47,730 bases of DNA from Rubrivivax sp. (GCA_016789865.1 JAEUPC010000212.1:1-47730), one strand, 5' to 3'; counted from the first letter of the stretch, positions 10,414 through 21,472 are shown. Notes: generated by a model from the sequence alone, not told the origin. Made by a program: numbers and translations.

Positions 10414-11389
10414 CCACATCGGCCTGCTGCATCGGGGCAACCGCGTGGTCACCCGCTGGGGCAACCTGGGCCTGTGGCGCACCAGGCCGCCGGCCGCCGG
10501 CCCGGGCTCAGGCAGCCGCGCCGCTGCGCCCGGCACGAAGGACGCCCAGCCCGGCTACCCCGAAGCCTGCGCCGCGCTGGCGCGCGCCGTGGGCATGGCC
10601 GCTGGCGTGACGCCGGGCGACACGGTGCTGTGCCTGGCCTGCGGCGGCGGTGAAGAGCTGGCGCTGTGGGCCGAGGAGTTCGGCGCCGGGTCGGTGATGG
10701 CGCTGGAGCTGAGCCCCTCGCTGGCCGCGCAGGCGCGCGCGCGTGCCGAGGCCAACCACACCGGCTGCCGCATCGACGTGCATTGCGCCGATGCCGGCCG
10801 GCTGGCAGAGCAGGTGGGCGGGCGCTTCCACCGCATCGTCTGCGTCGATGCCATCTACCACCTCGGGCCGCGGGCGCCGCTGGTGCGTGCGGCGCAGCAG
10901 CGGCTGTTCGGCGGCGGCGGCCTGGCCTGGAGCGACCTCGTGCTCGAGCCCCCCGCAGCCCTGGCGGCCGGCACGCGGTGGCGCCGCGCCGTGCTGTGGG
11001 CCGGCGCGCGGCTGGCCGGCATCCACTACGCCGAGCTGCGCGGCACCGCCGCGACGCTAGCGCTGTGGCAGGACGCCGGTCTGGCCGACGTGCGCGCCGT
11101 GCGGCTGGACGACGATGTGCTCGGCGGCTTTCGTGCCCATGCCGCGCGGCAGGCGCGCCGCCTTCGCTGGCGCGAACGCCTGAGCCTGGCATGGTGGCGC
11201 GTGGTGATGACCGCGGCGCTCATCCGCATCGGCCGCCCCGCGGGGCTGGGCTATGCGCTGTTCAGCGGCCGCGTGCGAAGCGCGGACGCGTCGGCGGAGA
11301 CAGGCCTCGTCAATGCCGCCGGCGCGGCAGCGGATCCGGCCGCGGGTGCAGCCACCGGCGAAGAGTCGTCAGTCCGGGAGACAGCCTGA
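10400..11389 (+). CDS. SAM-dependent methyltransferase
   Basis: A 329-residue class I methyltransferase. The SAM-binding motif I is VLCLACGGGEELALWA, followed by the acidic end of strand beta-2 (VMALELS) and the post-I and motif IV region (CADAGRLAEQVGGRFHRIVCVDAIYHL). The methyl acceptor is unknown; the fold resembles small-molecule or lipid methylases more than nucleic-acid ones. The GTG at 10400 overlaps the caspase-like gene by 14 bp and has no clear Shine-Dalgarno site, so the true start may be downstream. The C-terminal 40 residues are low-complexity Ala/Gly. It converges on the FAD oxidoreductase with an 8-bp gap. Confidence 0.75.
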   Translation: MPRADHIGLLHRGNRVVTRWGNLGLWRTRPPAAGPGSGSRAAAPGTKDAQPGYPEACAALARAVGMAAGVTPGDTVLCLACGGGEELALWAEEFGAGSVMALELSPSLAAQARARAEANHTGCRIDVHCADAGRLAEQVGGRFHRIVCVDAIYHLGPRAPLVRAAQQRLFGGGGLAWSDLVLEPPAALAAGTRWRRAVLWAGARLAGIHYAELRGTAATLALWQDAGLADVRAVRLDDDVLGGFRAHAARQARRLRWRERLSLAWWRVVMTAALIRIGRPAGLGYALFSGRVRSADASAETGLVNAAGAAADPAAGAATGEESSVRETA

Positions 11390-11397
11390 GCGGCCGA

Positions 11398-12885
11398 TCA
11401 GGCCGGCAACAAGGCCGGCGCCACCCAGGCGCGGGGCGCCGCCTGGCCAGCGGCCAACGCGCCGGCCATCAGGCCGGCCACCACCTCGGCCGAACGCACG
11501 GCGCTTTCCAGCAACGGGATGCCCGGCTGCGCGTAGGAGCCGCAGAACCACACGCAGCGCCCCGCCTCGGCATGCAGCGGCGCGAGCGCCGCCAGCGCGC
11601 GCTGGCTGGCGGCATCGACCACCGGCCGCTCGAAGCGTGCCCGGGAGATCACCGCCTCGTCGCGCGGCGGCACGATCGGATGCACCGTCTGGAACACCGG
11701 CGCCCAGTCCAACCCCGGCCCCGGCCCCGGCCGGGCCGCGCCGGCCAGCGCCGGCTGCACGCGGTTGACCCAGATCGTGCTCTGCGGCTGCGCATGCGCC
11801 GGCGTGACCAGCAGGTTCACCGCCGACCAGTCGCCGCGCCGCGCCGGCAGCAGCCGCTCGTCGCGGTGCATCACCACCTCGATCGGCCGGTACGCAAAGC
11901 CGCCGAGCACCGCGCGCTCGGTGGCACTGGCATCGTCCAGCAGCGCCAGCGCCTGGTTGGCCTGGGTGGCCAGCACCACGTGGTCGAAGCGTTCGACGCG
12001 TCCGTCGGCCAGGCGAAGCAGTACGCCGCGGGTTGAAGGGCTGCAAGAGAGGCCCGCCTCGCGGGACGCGACGGCTTGGCCGGGGGCTTCACGACGCAGC
12101 GACTGCAAGGCGCAACCCAGGCGCAGCTCGCCCGCGCCGGCCAGCAGCCGCCGCGCCACCTCGTCGGCGCCCAGCGCGGCTCGGCGCACCGGCTCGCGCG
12201 TCAGCCCGCGCGCCAGGTAGTCCACCACCACCGCGGCCGGAAAGCGCCGCGCGTCGTCGTAGGAGCAGGTGCACACCGTGGCGATGGCCGGCAGCAGCAG
12301 GCCGTGCACGAAGTCGTGGCCGTAGCCCTCGGCCGCCAGGTACTCGCCGATGCTCAGCGTGCCCAGGTCCCCGGTGGCCAGCGCGCGGGTCGCGCGGCGG
12401 CGAAAGCGCAGCGCCTCGGCGGCAATGCGCCACGCGCGCGCGCCGCGCGCACCCAGCAGGTCGCCCGGTGCCACCCAGCTGAACGAGCGGCCGCCGACGA
12501 GCCAGTTGCGGTAGCGGAAGTAGAGCGCCCCGTCTTCGCCGTGGAACGAGCTCGCGTAGCTCACCGCCTCGGTGGCCACGCCCAGCTCGGCGTACAGCCG
12601 CGTGAGCGTGGGGTAGTAGCCGGCGTAGAAGACACGGATCGGCACGTCCACGCGCACCGCTGCACCCGGCCCGCCTGACCCGCCTGACCCGCCATACGGG
12701 CCGGGCACGCCTACCGAGTGCGCCACGAAGCCCGCAGCGGCGTGCCGCTCGAACAGCGTGACGCGGTGCCCCTGCTGCGTGAGCCGGTACGCCGCCACCA
12801 GCCCCGCGAGCCCCGCCCCCACCACGGCCACGGCGCAGGGGCGCACCGGGCCTGTGGCCACCGGCGGCGCGTCCGGCGGCTGCAT
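11398..12885 (-). CDS. FAD-dependent amine-oxidase-like oxidoreductase
   Basis: A 495-residue protein with an N-terminal Rossmann motif for FAD (VAVVGAGLAGLVAAYRL, about residues 18-34). The second FAD site near the C-terminus reads CVWFCGSYAQPGIPLLESAVRSAEVVAG. Between them, VDVPIRVFYAGYYPTLTRLYAELGV matches the group of predicted NAD/FAD-binding proteins related to protoporphyrinogen oxidase and phytoene desaturase. The substrate is unknown. A Gly-rich insert (GPYGGSGGSGGPGAA) encoded by near-repeats of GGCGGGTCA is unusual. The start overlaps the cysQ-like stop as TGATG, giving tight coupling in the order add, cysQ, this gene. A link to the convergent methyltransferase is possible but unproven. 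Confidence 0.85.
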   Translation of the reverse strand: MQPPDAPPVATGPVRPCAVAVVGAGLAGLVAAYRLTQQGHRVTLFERHAAAGFVAHSVGVPGPYGGSGGSGGPGAAVRVDVPIRVFYAGYYPTLTRLYAELGVATEAVSYASSFHGEDGALYFRYRNWLVGGRSFSWVAPGDLLGARGARAWRIAAEALRFRRRATRALATGDLGTLSIGEYLAAEGYGHDFVHGLLLPAIATVCTCSYDDARRFPAAVVVDYLARGLTREPVRRAALGADEVARRLLAGAGELRLGCALQSLRREAPGQAVASREAGLSCSPSTRGVLLRLADGRVERFDHVVLATQANQALALLDDASATERAVLGGFAYRPIEVVMHRDERLLPARRGDWSAVNLLVTPAHAQPQSTIWVNRVQPALAGAARPGPGPGLDWAPVFQTVHPIVPPRDEAVISRARFERPVVDAASQRALAALAPLHAEAGRCVWFCGSYAQPGIPLLESAVRSAEVVAGLMAGALAAGQAAPRAWVAPALLPA

Positions 12886-13823
12886 CAAAGCGCCGCCACG
12901 GCCCGCCGCGCCAGCTCGGCGCCACTGGCGGCGATGAACGGCGGGTTCGGCGCCTCGCGCGGGCGCCCGGGCACGCGCAGCGGCGCGCCCTCGGTGCCCA
13001 GCACCACGCCGCCGGCGGCTTCCAGCACGGCCTGGCCGGCTGCGGTGTCCCAGGCCATCGTCGCCGTCAGCCGTGGGTAGAGATCGGCAGCGCCCTCGGC
13101 CAGGCGGCAGAACTTCAGCGAGCTGCCCGCTTCGATGCAGCTCAGCGGCTGCGGCAGGCGTCGCAGGTAGGCGCGCTGCGCGGCGCCGCCGTGCGAGCGG
13201 CTGGTCAGCACGCGCCAGGGCACGCCCAGCCCAGGCGGCGCAGCCACTCGGATGCGGCGCACGGAGCCGTCGTTGCCCCGCGCGTCGGCGGTGGTGCCGG
13301 CGACGGCAGACCCGCCCCCGGCCGCCTTCCACGCCCCCACGCCCACCGCGCCCCAGAAGGTCTCGCCCAGCGCCGGCGCGTGCACCACGGCCGCCGTCGG
13401 CCGGCCACCCTGCACCCAGGCGATGTTCACCGTGAACTCGCCGTTGCGCGCCAGGAACTCCTTCGTGCCGTCCAGCGGGTCGACGAGGAAGTAGCCGCCG
13501 GCCATCGCGGTGACCTCGGCCGGGTCGGCGGCCGCCGCGCCCTCTTCGCTGAGCACCGTGTGGCCGCGGAACACGACGCCCAGGCGCGAGCGGATCAGCC
13601 GGTCGGCCAGCAGGTCGGCCTCGGTGAGCGGCGAGTCATCGGGCTTGTGCTGCAGCTTCACCGCGCTGGCCGCGGCGTCGGCGGGCGCGGCCAGCCAGCG
13701 CGCGTAGACGCTCAGCACGGCCGCGCCGGCCGCCTCGGCCACGCCGCGCAGCGCGGCCAGGCGCTCTTCGGTCCACGCCAGCGGCGCGGACGCGGCGGCA
13801 CCCGCAGATGGCAACGTGGTCAT
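12885..13823 (-). CDS. cysQ: 3'(2'),5'-bisphosphate nucleotidase, CysQ-like
   Basis: A 312-residue member of the inositol-monophosphatase superfamily. It should hydrolyse 3'-phosphoadenosine 5'-phosphate (PAP) to AMP, relieving PAP toxicity from sulfate assimilation. Metal-binding motifs are visible: SPLTEADLLAD, SEEG in VLSEEGAAA, DPLDGTKEF, and WDTAAGQAVLEAAGG near the C-terminus. The protein is slightly longer than E. coli CysQ (246 residues), with an N-terminal Ala-rich extension and internal Ala/Gly inserts. Its ATG overlaps the adenosine deaminase stop (ATGA), and its stop overlaps the FAD gene start. PAP hydrolysis yields AMP, which fits loosely with nearby purine salvage. Confidence 0.9.
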   Translation of the reverse strand: MTTLPSAGAAASAPLAWTEERLAALRGVAEAAGAAVLSVYARWLAAPADAAASAVKLQHKPDDSPLTEADLLADRLIRSRLGVVFRGHTVLSEEGAAAADPAEVTAMAGGYFLVDPLDGTKEFLARNGEFTVNIAWVQGGRPTAAVVHAPALGETFWGAVGVGAWKAAGGGSAVAGTTADARGNDGSVRRIRVAAPPGLGVPWRVLTSRSHGGAAQRAYLRRLPQPLSCIEAGSSLKFCRLAEGAADLYPRLTATMAWDTAAGQAVLEAAGGVVLGTEGAPLRVPGRPREAPNPPFIAASGAELARRAVAAL

Positions 13824-14968
13824 GGCCGCGCACCCGGGGCGACAGAGGCGCCCGCGCCCGGTGCCGCAGGCCGCTCATCGCCCGCAGCAGGGGCGGCCAG
13901 AGCGGCCGCGGCGGCATCGATGCGCGCCAGCGCATGCTCGCGCGCGCTGGCACCCAGGAAGGTGGCGAGCGCCGCCTGGCGCGTCATGGCCAGCAGGTCG
14001 GCCGCCCGCAGCGGGGTCTGGCGAAGCAGCGCAGCCTGCTCGGCGCTCATCGTGGTGCGCGACATCAGCGTATTGTCGGTGTGCACCGAGACGCTGACGC
14101 CGGCGCGCCACAGCGCGGTGACGGGGTGCGCTGCGATCGACGCCGCGGCGCCGGTCTGCACGTTGCTCGTCGGGCAGATCTCCAGGTGCACGCCGCGTTC
14201 GATGACCTCGTCGACGAGCCGCCGGCGCACCGGGTCGGCCACGGCCCCGTCCAGAGCATCGGCCAGGCGCACGCCATGGCCGATGCGGCGCGCGCCCAGC
14301 CGCGCGGCTTGCACCACGCGTTCGGCGGCGTCGGCTTCTCCCGCGTGCAGCGTCATCGGCAGCCCGGCGCGCTGCACCAGCGCCAGCGCCTCGGCGTGCT
14401 CGGCAGGCGGGTGGCCGCGTTCGGCACCGGCCAGGTCGAAGCCGACCACGCACGGCCCCCCTGCCCCCGCCGGGCTGCGTCCGGCATGGTGCAGCGCGAG
14501 CCGCGCCGCGCGCAGCGTTTCGGCGGGCGGCAGGTGCCGCATCGCGCAGACGATGAGGCCGCTTCGCAGCCCGCGGCAGCGCGCCAGCCCGGCGAGCAGC
14601 GCCTCCATCGCTTCATCGCCGCCGATGCCGAAGGGCTCGAACAGCAGCGGCGCGATGCGGAACTCGGCCAGCACCGCGCCTTGCGCCAGCGCGTCCTCGG
14701 CCACTTCCTCGGCCACGCGCGCCAGCGCCTCGGGCGTGGCCATCGCGGCCACCGTGAGTGCAAAGCCCTCGAGAAAGCGCTCGAGGCTGCGCGCCGCGGC
14801 ATTGGCGTCGAGCCAGGCCGCCAGGCCCGCATCGTCGCGCGCCGGGTGCTCGATGCCACGTGCGTCGAGCAGCTCGAGCAGCGTGCCCACGCGCAGCGAG
14901 CCGTCGAGGTGTTCGTGCAGCACCACCTTGGGCAGTGCCGCCGCGGCGGCCGTGTAGGCGTCGTCCAT
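13820..14968 (-). CDS. add: Adenosine deaminase
   Basis: A cytoplasmic zinc enzyme that converts adenosine and deoxyadenosine to inosine and deoxyinosine. The 382 residues carry all family signatures: KVVLHEHLDGSL with the metal-binding H18 and H20, LHAGEA with the catalytic Glu, IGHG, CPTSNVQTG, and HTDN with the metal-binding Asp. A short Ala/Pro/Gly-rich tail is extra. The ATG at 14968 gives the normal N-terminus. It is the first gene of a coupled minus-strand run with cysQ and the FAD gene. It is divergent from the nucleoside importer operon across a 182-bp gap, suggesting joint control of nucleoside uptake and deamination. Confidence 0.95.
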   Translation of the reverse strand: MDDAYTAAAAALPKVVLHEHLDGSLRVGTLLELLDARGIEHPARDDAGLAAWLDANAAARSLERFLEGFALTVAAMATPEALARVAEEVAEDALAQGAVLAEFRIAPLLFEPFGIGGDEAMEALLAGLARCRGLRSGLIVCAMRHLPPAETLRAARLALHHAGRSPAGAGGPCVVGFDLAGAERGHPPAEHAEALALVQRAGLPMTLHAGEADAAERVVQAARLGARRIGHGVRLADALDGAVADPVRRRLVDEVIERGVHLEICPTSNVQTGAAASIAAHPVTALWRAGVSVSVHTDNTLMSRTTMSAEQAALLRQTPLRAADLLAMTRQAALATFLGASAREHALARIDAAAAALAAPAAGDERPAAPGAGASVAPGARP

Positions 14969-15138
14969 CGAGCACGATGCTAAGGCTGGGCCGGGTCGCG
15001 GCCGGGCGGGCAGGGCGGGTCGGGGGCAGGCCGCAGGCCGGCACCGCCCGCCGGCGCATCGCGCGACCTTGGGCGAACACCGACCGCACACGATGCCCTG
15101 CCTTGCTATCCTGCCGCCCACTTCGAACCCCAGCGCCC

Positions 15139-15144
15139 AGGAGG
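15139..15144 (+). promoter_or_regulatory. Shine-Dalgarno site of the BMP substrate-binding gene
   Basis: AGGAGG ends six bases before the ATG at 15151 and decides that start over the longer open frame. A weak -10-like TATCCT is at 15107-15112; no convincing -35 box was found. Confidence 0.75.
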
Positions 15145-15150
15145 CCCCGC

Positions 15151-16127
15151 ATGTCGCTTCGTCTGCACCCGACCCTCGTCGCTTTCAGCGTCGCCTTCGC
15201 TGCCGGCGGCGCGCTGGCCCAGAAGCAGCCCGCCGTCATCTATGACATGGGCGGCAAGTTCGACAAGAGCTTCAACCAGGCCGCGTTCGACGGCGCCGAG
15301 CGCTGGAAGAAGGACAGCGGCAAGCCGTACCTCGAGTTCGAGATCAGCAACCCGACGCAGCGCGAGCAGGCCAAGCGCCGCATGGCCGAGCGCGGCGCCG
15401 ACCCGATCGTCGGCATCGGCTTCGCGCAGGGCAGCAGCACCGAGAAGGTGGCCAAGGACTTTCCGAAGCTCAGCTTCGCGATCGTCGACTCGGTGATCAA
15501 CCTGCCCAACGTGCAGAGCATCGTCTTCAAGGAGCACGAAGGCAGCTTCCTCGTCGGCATGATGGCCGCGATGGCCAGCAAGACCGGCAAGGTGGGCTTC
15601 GTCGGCGGCATGGACATCCCGCTCATCCGCAAGTTCCAGTGCGGCTACGAGCAGGGTGCGAAGTTCGCCAACCCCAACGTGCAGATCACCGCCAACATGA
15701 CCGGCACCACGCCCACGGCATGGAACGACCCGGCGCGCGGCGCGGAACTCGCCAAGGCGCAATTCGCCGGCGGTGTGGATGTGGTGTTCGCCGCGGCCGG
15801 CGGCACGGGCGTGGGCGTGTACCAGGCCGCCAAGGACGCCGGCAAGCTGGCCATCGGCGTGGACAGCAACCAGAACCATCTGCACCCCGGCACCATGCTG
15901 ACGAGCATGGTCAAGCGCGTCGATGTCGCCGTGTACAACGCCTTCAAGGGCGTGAAGCCGGGCGTCACCTCACTCGGCCTGGCCGAAGGCGGTGTGGACT
16001 ACGCGCTGGACGAGCACAACGCCAAGCTCGTCTCGGCCGACATGAAGAAGAAGGTCGACGCGGCCAAGGCCGACATCATCGGCGGCAAGATCAAGGTCGT
16101 CGACTACATGGCTGCCAACGCGTGTAA

Positions 16128-16131
<4 letters not shown>
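15151..16131 (+). CDS. BMP-family ABC transporter substrate-binding protein, nucleoside type
   Basis: A 326-residue periplasmic receptor. A signal peptide ends at ALA|Q (residue 23) with no lipobox, so it should be soluble. The family signature YDMGGKFDKSFNQAAFDGAER follows; the Asp and Asn in such positions contact the nucleoside in Bmp/PnrA proteins. Further family stretches are FKEHEGSFLVGMMAA, VGFVGGMDIPLIRKFQCGYEQGA, AAGGTGVGVYQAAKDAG and IGVDSNQN. The protein delivers purine or pyrimidine nucleosides to the ABC importer encoded next. The stop overlaps the ATPase start (GTGA). Gene context with adenosine and cytidine deaminases and nucleoside phosphorylases supports nucleosides as ligands. 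Confidence 0.93.
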
Positions 16132-17824
<1,693 letters not shown>

Positions 17825-17828
<4 letters not shown>

Positions 17829-17902
17829 CGAGGTGCCTGCGCACCTCGGCGCGCCAGCCGACGGACGAGCGCCTGCATGCGCGAGGCGGAGGCGGGACGT
17901 GA
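17825..17902 (+). CDS. Predicted coupled minigene 1 (25 residues)
   Basis: The frame opens with a GTG at 17825 that overlaps the ATPase stop TGA and closes with a TGA at 17900-17902 that overlaps the next GTG. The peptide begins VTRCLRTSAR and ends RGGGGT. GGAGG lies just upstream. It may serve only to pass ribosomes along the operon. No homologue is recognised and expression is unproven. Confidence 0.35.
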
Positions 17903-17976
17903 CGAGGTGCCTGCGCACCTCGGCTCGCCAGCCGACGGACGAGCGCCTGCATGCGCGAGGCGGAGGCGGGGCGTGA
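17899..17976 (+). CDS. Predicted coupled minigene 2 (25 residues)
   Basis: This is the second copy of the minigene, from the GTG at 17899 to a TGA at 17974-17976 that overlaps the permease GTG at 17973. Its product is the same as minigene 1 except for the last residue (Ala for Thr). It is supported by the exact reading-frame arithmetic, not by homology. Confidence 0.35.
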   Translation: MTRCLRTSARQPTDERLHARGGGGA

Positions 17977-19100
17977 CACAACCTGTGGAACTGCCGCGCT
18001 GGGCCGACCTGGCCCTGCTGCCCGCCGTGAACCTGGCCTTGGCGCTGGGGGTCGCCGCGGTCGTCGTGCTGATCGTCGGCTTCCAGCCCGCGCAGGTGCT
18101 GGCGCTGCTGGTCAAGGGCGCGTTCGGCTCCCAGGCCGGCCTGAGCTACACGCTGTACTACGCCACCACGTTCGTCTTCACGGGCCTCGCGGTCGCCGTG
18201 GCGCTGCACGGGGGCCTGTTCAACATCGGCGGCGAAGGGCAGGCGATGCTTGGCGGCCTGGGCGTCGGGCTCGCCGCGCTGGCACTGGGGCCGCACCTGT
18301 CGGGGTGGCTGGTGCTGCCCCTGGTGGTGCTGGCCGCGGCGCTGTTCGGCATGGCCTGGGCGGCGGTGCCCGCAGCGCTGCAGGCCTGGCGTGGCAGCCA
18401 CGTGGTCATCACCACCATCATGTTCAACTTCATCGCCGCGGCGCTGCTGGGTTACCTGCTCGTCAACGTGCTCAAGGAGCCGGGCAACATGGCCGCCGAG
18501 ACGGCCGCCTTCGCCGCCAGCGCGCGCGTGCCCGGTGTGCATGAAGTGCTTGGCAAGCTCGGCGTGGAGTGGCCGCGCACGCCGTTGAATCTGTCGGTGC
18601 TGCTGGCGCTGGCCGCCGCGGTGGCGGTGTACCTCACGGTGTGGAAGTCGCAACCGGGTTACGCGCTGCGCGCGGTGGGCTTCGCGCCCGAGGCTTCGCT
18701 GTACGCGGGCATCCGGCCGCCGCGGCTGATCATGCTCTCGATGGCCCTCTCGGGTGCGCTGGCGGGGCTGGTAGGCGTGAATGAAATCGCCGGCGCGCAC
18801 GGTCGCCTGCTCGGCGAGTTTGTCGCCGGCGCCGGCTTCACCGGCATCGCCGTCAGCCTGATCGGCCGCAATCACCCGGTGGGCATCGTGCTCGCGGCCA
18901 TTCTGTTCGGCGCGCTGTACCAGGGCGGCGCCGAACTCGCGTTCGAGATCAAGGGCTTCAGCCGCGACATGGTGTTCCTGCTGCAAGGCTTGATCGTGCT
19001 GTTCGCCGGCGCGATGGCGCAGGTGGCGGCACCGTGGGTCGCCGCGGTGCTGCGCCTGTTCGTGCCGCGCCGCGCGCCGCCGCCTGCCGCGGCGACGTGA
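17973..19100 (+). CDS. Nucleoside ABC transporter permease 1 (BMP type)
   Basis: A 375-residue inner-membrane permease of the branched-chain/BMP family, with eight to ten hydrophobic segments. Family stretches are HGGLFNIGGEGQAMLGGLG and GSHVVITTIMFNFIAAALLGYLLV. VGFAPEASLYAGI and GRNHPVGIVLAAILFGALYQGG follow in the second half. It forms the membrane channel together with the next gene. The GTG at 17973 is chosen because GGAGG (17962-17966) lies six bases upstream and it overlaps the minigene stop; an in-frame ATG at 17877 inside the repeat is less likely. Confidence 0.92.
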   Translation: MTQPVELPRWADLALLPAVNLALALGVAAVVVLIVGFQPAQVLALLVKGAFGSQAGLSYTLYYATTFVFTGLAVAVALHGGLFNIGGEGQAMLGGLGVGLAALALGPHLSGWLVLPLVVLAAALFGMAWAAVPAALQAWRGSHVVITTIMFNFIAAALLGYLLVNVLKEPGNMAAETAAFAASARVPGVHEVLGKLGVEWPRTPLNLSVLLALAAAVAVYLTVWKSQPGYALRAVGFAPEASLYAGIRPPRLIMLSMALSGALAGLVGVNEIAGAHGRLLGEFVAGAGFTGIAVSLIGRNHPVGIVLAAILFGALYQGGAELAFEIKGFSRDMVFLLQGLIVLFAGAMAQVAAPWVAAVLRLFVPRRAPPPAAAT

Positions 19101-19125
19101 CGAGCCCTCGAGGGAGACACAGCCC

Positions 19126-20094
19126 GTGGACGACGTGCTCATCGGCACCCTCATCGGCAGCACGCTGCGCGTGAGCGTGCCGCTGATCCTGTGCGCGCTG
19201 GCCGGCTGCCTGAGCGAGCGCAGCGGCGTCATCGACCTCGGCCTGGAAGGCAAGATGCTGCTCACCGCGTTTGCCACTGCGAGCGTGGGGGCGGTCACCG
19301 GCTCGCTGGCGCTGGCGCTGGCTGCGGCGCTGGCAGTGGGCATCGCGCTGTCGATGCTGCATGGCTACGCCTGCGTCACGCACGGCGGCGACCAGGTGGT
19401 GCTGGGCGTGGCCATCACGATGATGGCCGCGGGCCTTTCGGTGGTGCTGGGCATCGCCTGGTTCAGCCTGGGCGGGCAGACGCCGCCGCTGCCCGACGCG
19501 GTGCGACTGGGTGGGATGTTGGAAGGCGCGGCGACGGTGGCGAAACAGCTGCCGATGGTGGGCCCGACGCTGGCGCTGGCGCTCTTGGGCCACAACGCCT
19601 TCGTCTACGGAGCGCTGCTGGCGGTGGTGGCGGTGTGGTGGCTGCTGTACCGCACGCGCTTTGGCCTGCGGCTGCGCGCCACCGGCGAGAACCCGACCAT
19701 GGTCGATGCCGCCGGCGTGTCCGTCAAAGCCATCCGCTACCAGGCGCTGGCACTCAACGGCGTGTTGTGCGCGCTGGCCGGCAGCTACCTCGTGCTGGCG
19801 ATGAACCCCAGCTTCATCCCCCACATGACCGCCGGCCGCGGCTTCATGGCGCTGGCCGCGATGGTCTTCGGCAAGTGGCACCCGGTGGGCGCGCTGTGGG
19901 CCTGCCTGCTGTTCGGCTTTCTCGATGCGGCCAGCATCCGGTTGCAGGGGGTGGCGCTGCCCATCGTCGGGCAGGTGCCGGTGCAGGCCATCCAGGCGTT
20001 GCCCTACGTGCTGACGGTGGTGCTGCTGGCCGGCTTCATCGGCCGGGCCGTGGCGCCCAAGGCGCTGGGGCGGCCCTACGTGAAAGAACGGTGA
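19126..20094 (+). CDS. Nucleoside ABC transporter permease 2 (BMP type)
   Basis: A 322-residue inner-membrane permease, partner of the preceding gene. Typical stretches are SERSGVIDLGLEGKMLL near the N-terminus, THGGDQVVLGVAI, and TGENPTMVDAAGVSVKAIRY in the cytoplasmic loop that docks on the ATPase. MTAGRGFMALAAMVFGKWHPVGA follows. The GTG at 19126 is preceded by AGGGAG (19111-19116). The gap from permease 1 is 25 bp. It is the last importer gene before the TIR-containing block. Confidence 0.93.
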   Translation: MDDVLIGTLIGSTLRVSVPLILCALAGCLSERSGVIDLGLEGKMLLTAFATASVGAVTGSLALALAAALAVGIALSMLHGYACVTHGGDQVVLGVAITMMAAGLSVVLGIAWFSLGGQTPPLPDAVRLGGMLEGAATVAKQLPMVGPTLALALLGHNAFVYGALLAVVAVWWLLYRTRFGLRLRATGENPTMVDAAGVSVKAIRYQALALNGVLCALAGSYLVLAMNPSFIPHMTAGRGFMALAAMVFGKWHPVGALWACLLFGFLDAASIRLQGVALPIVGQVPVQAIQALPYVLTVVLLAGFIGRAVAPKALGRPYVKER

Positions 20095-20128
20095 AGGCGG
20101 CGCGCCCGCGCCACCTAGACTCCCCCAC

Positions 20129-21472
20129 ATGCCGCAGCGAGCCTGCCGCGTCTTCATCAGCCACAGCGCGCATGCCACGGAAGAGCCGGGCACGCAGGGC
20201 TTTCTCGACGCACTGATTGCCGCCATTGCGGCCGAGCCCGACTTCGAACCGCTGGCCGACCAGACCGATCTGGCTGCGGGCGATGCGTGGATGCAGCAAC
20301 TCTACGCGTGGATGGGCCTGTGCGATGCGGCCGTGATCGTGTTGTCGCCTCGCGCTGTGCGGCGCGAGAACTCGGCGTGGGTGCCCCGCGAGACCAACCT
20401 GCTGCTGTGGCGCAAGGCGCTGGACCCCGGGTTCGTGGTGATCCCGGTGTGGGTGGGCGGGCTCGAGGCCGCGGACCTGCAGGCCAACCCGTTCCTGGCC
20501 GACGCGCGGCTGGACGAGCTGCAATTGGCGCGTGCCGTGGCGGGGCAGCCCGACGCGGACAAGATCGAGCCGATCGTGCGCGCGCTGCGCGACAAGCTCG
20601 CCGCACGCCGTGCGCAGCTGGTGTTCGACCCGCTGCGCGTGCACCTCGAAGACTGCCTGCAGCGCTTCGCGCCGCCGGCCAGCATCGAGCAGGCGCTGCT
20701 TCGGCACTTCGCTCAGGAGACCTGGCAGCCGCTGGTGCCGCCGGCGCAGAAGCTGGCGCTGCACATGTTGCGCAGTGCCGCCGCCGGGCGCGTGGACTCG
20801 ACCATCGACACTGTCGCGCTGGGCAGCCAGGAGAAGTTCCAGCTGGGCTCGTTGCTCTTCGAGTGCCTGTTCCCGCTGCGCCTGCCTGCCGAACCGGCCT
20901 GCCGGCTGCACCAGCTGTGTCACGAACAAACCGGCCGCGGCTCGGTGGTGGTCAACGCGGTGGACGTGTGGGTGCTGGAGGTGCTGCTGCGCTCGGCCAC
21001 GGGTCTGCCGCGCAACGACTTGCTGCGCACGTGGAGGATCATCGAACTCACCGACGACTGGGGCGACGACGACCTGGCCGAGGCGACACGCCGCCTGGCC
21101 GTGGAGCTGGCCGAGTCGATGCTGGGCACTGGCGCCTGGGATCTGCTCAGCGACCAGGCCGAGCCCGAGGCCCGCTTCAAGGAGCAGCTGGTGGTGTTGA
21201 ACCGGCAGCTGGCCGAGGCCCGCGAGGACACGCAGGCGCCGGTCATCGTGTGCGTGGCCTACCGCCCGCGCTGGCTGGAGCTGGCCAGCGAACTGGCCCG
21301 GCGCTTTCCGACCACCGTGTTCGTGCTGCGCACGAGCGAGGCGCTGCAGGCGGCGCTGCCGGATGCCGCGGACTGCGTTGCGCTCAGCCCCACATGGCCG
21401 CCCGGGCGCGATCGCGACTGGCGTCTGAGCTATCGCGGCAAGCTTGTTCGTTTCGGAGGAACCCCCACATGA
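20129..21472 (+). CDS. TIR-domain protein, likely NADase effector
   Basis: A 447-residue protein with an N-terminal TIR domain (about 1-150). Strand beta-A is CRVFISHSA and the domain continues with AAVIVLSPRAVRRENSAWVPRETNLLL. The S-x-W-x-x-x-E pattern puts the candidate catalytic Glu of TIR NADases at residue 88. FVVIPVWVGG is a later core strand. Residues 160-447 are mostly helical and unknown to me. TIR proteins in bacterial immunity degrade NAD or make cyclic ADP-ribose signals; that role is inferred. The start lacks a Shine-Dalgarno site, and a TAGACT -10-like element lies eight bases upstream, so the transcript may be nearly leaderless. The stop overlaps the MoxR start (ATGA). Confidence 0.88.
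   Translation: MPQRACRVFISHSAHATEEPGTQGFLDALIAAIAAEPDFEPLADQTDLAAGDAWMQQLYAWMGLCDAAVIVLSPRAVRRENSAWVPRETNLLLWRKALDPGFVVIPVWVGGLEAADLQANPFLADARLDELQLARAVAGQPDADKIEPIVRALRDKLAARRAQLVFDPLRVHLEDCLQRFAPPASIEQALLRHFAQETWQPLVPPAQKLALHMLRSAAAGRVDSTIDTVALGSQEKFQLGSLLFECLFPLRLPAEPACRLHQLCHEQTGRGSVVVNAVDVWVLEVLLRSATGLPRNDLLRTWRIIELTDDWGDDDLAEATRRLAVELAESMLGTGAWDLLSDQAEPEARFKEQLVVLNRQLAEAREDTQAPVIVCVAYRPRWLELASELARRFPTTVFVLRTSEALQAALPDAADCVALSPTWPPGRDRDWRLSYRGKLVRFGGTPT

Noticed and set aside
8443-10536. Long minus-strand frame opposite the caspase-like gene
   Set aside because: The plus strand has catalytic motifs and a signal peptide; the minus frame has no recognisable domain.
17831-17850. The CGAGGTGC/GCACCTCG hairpin as an intrinsic terminator
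   Set aside because: No T-run follows, and the permease downstream needs the same transcript.
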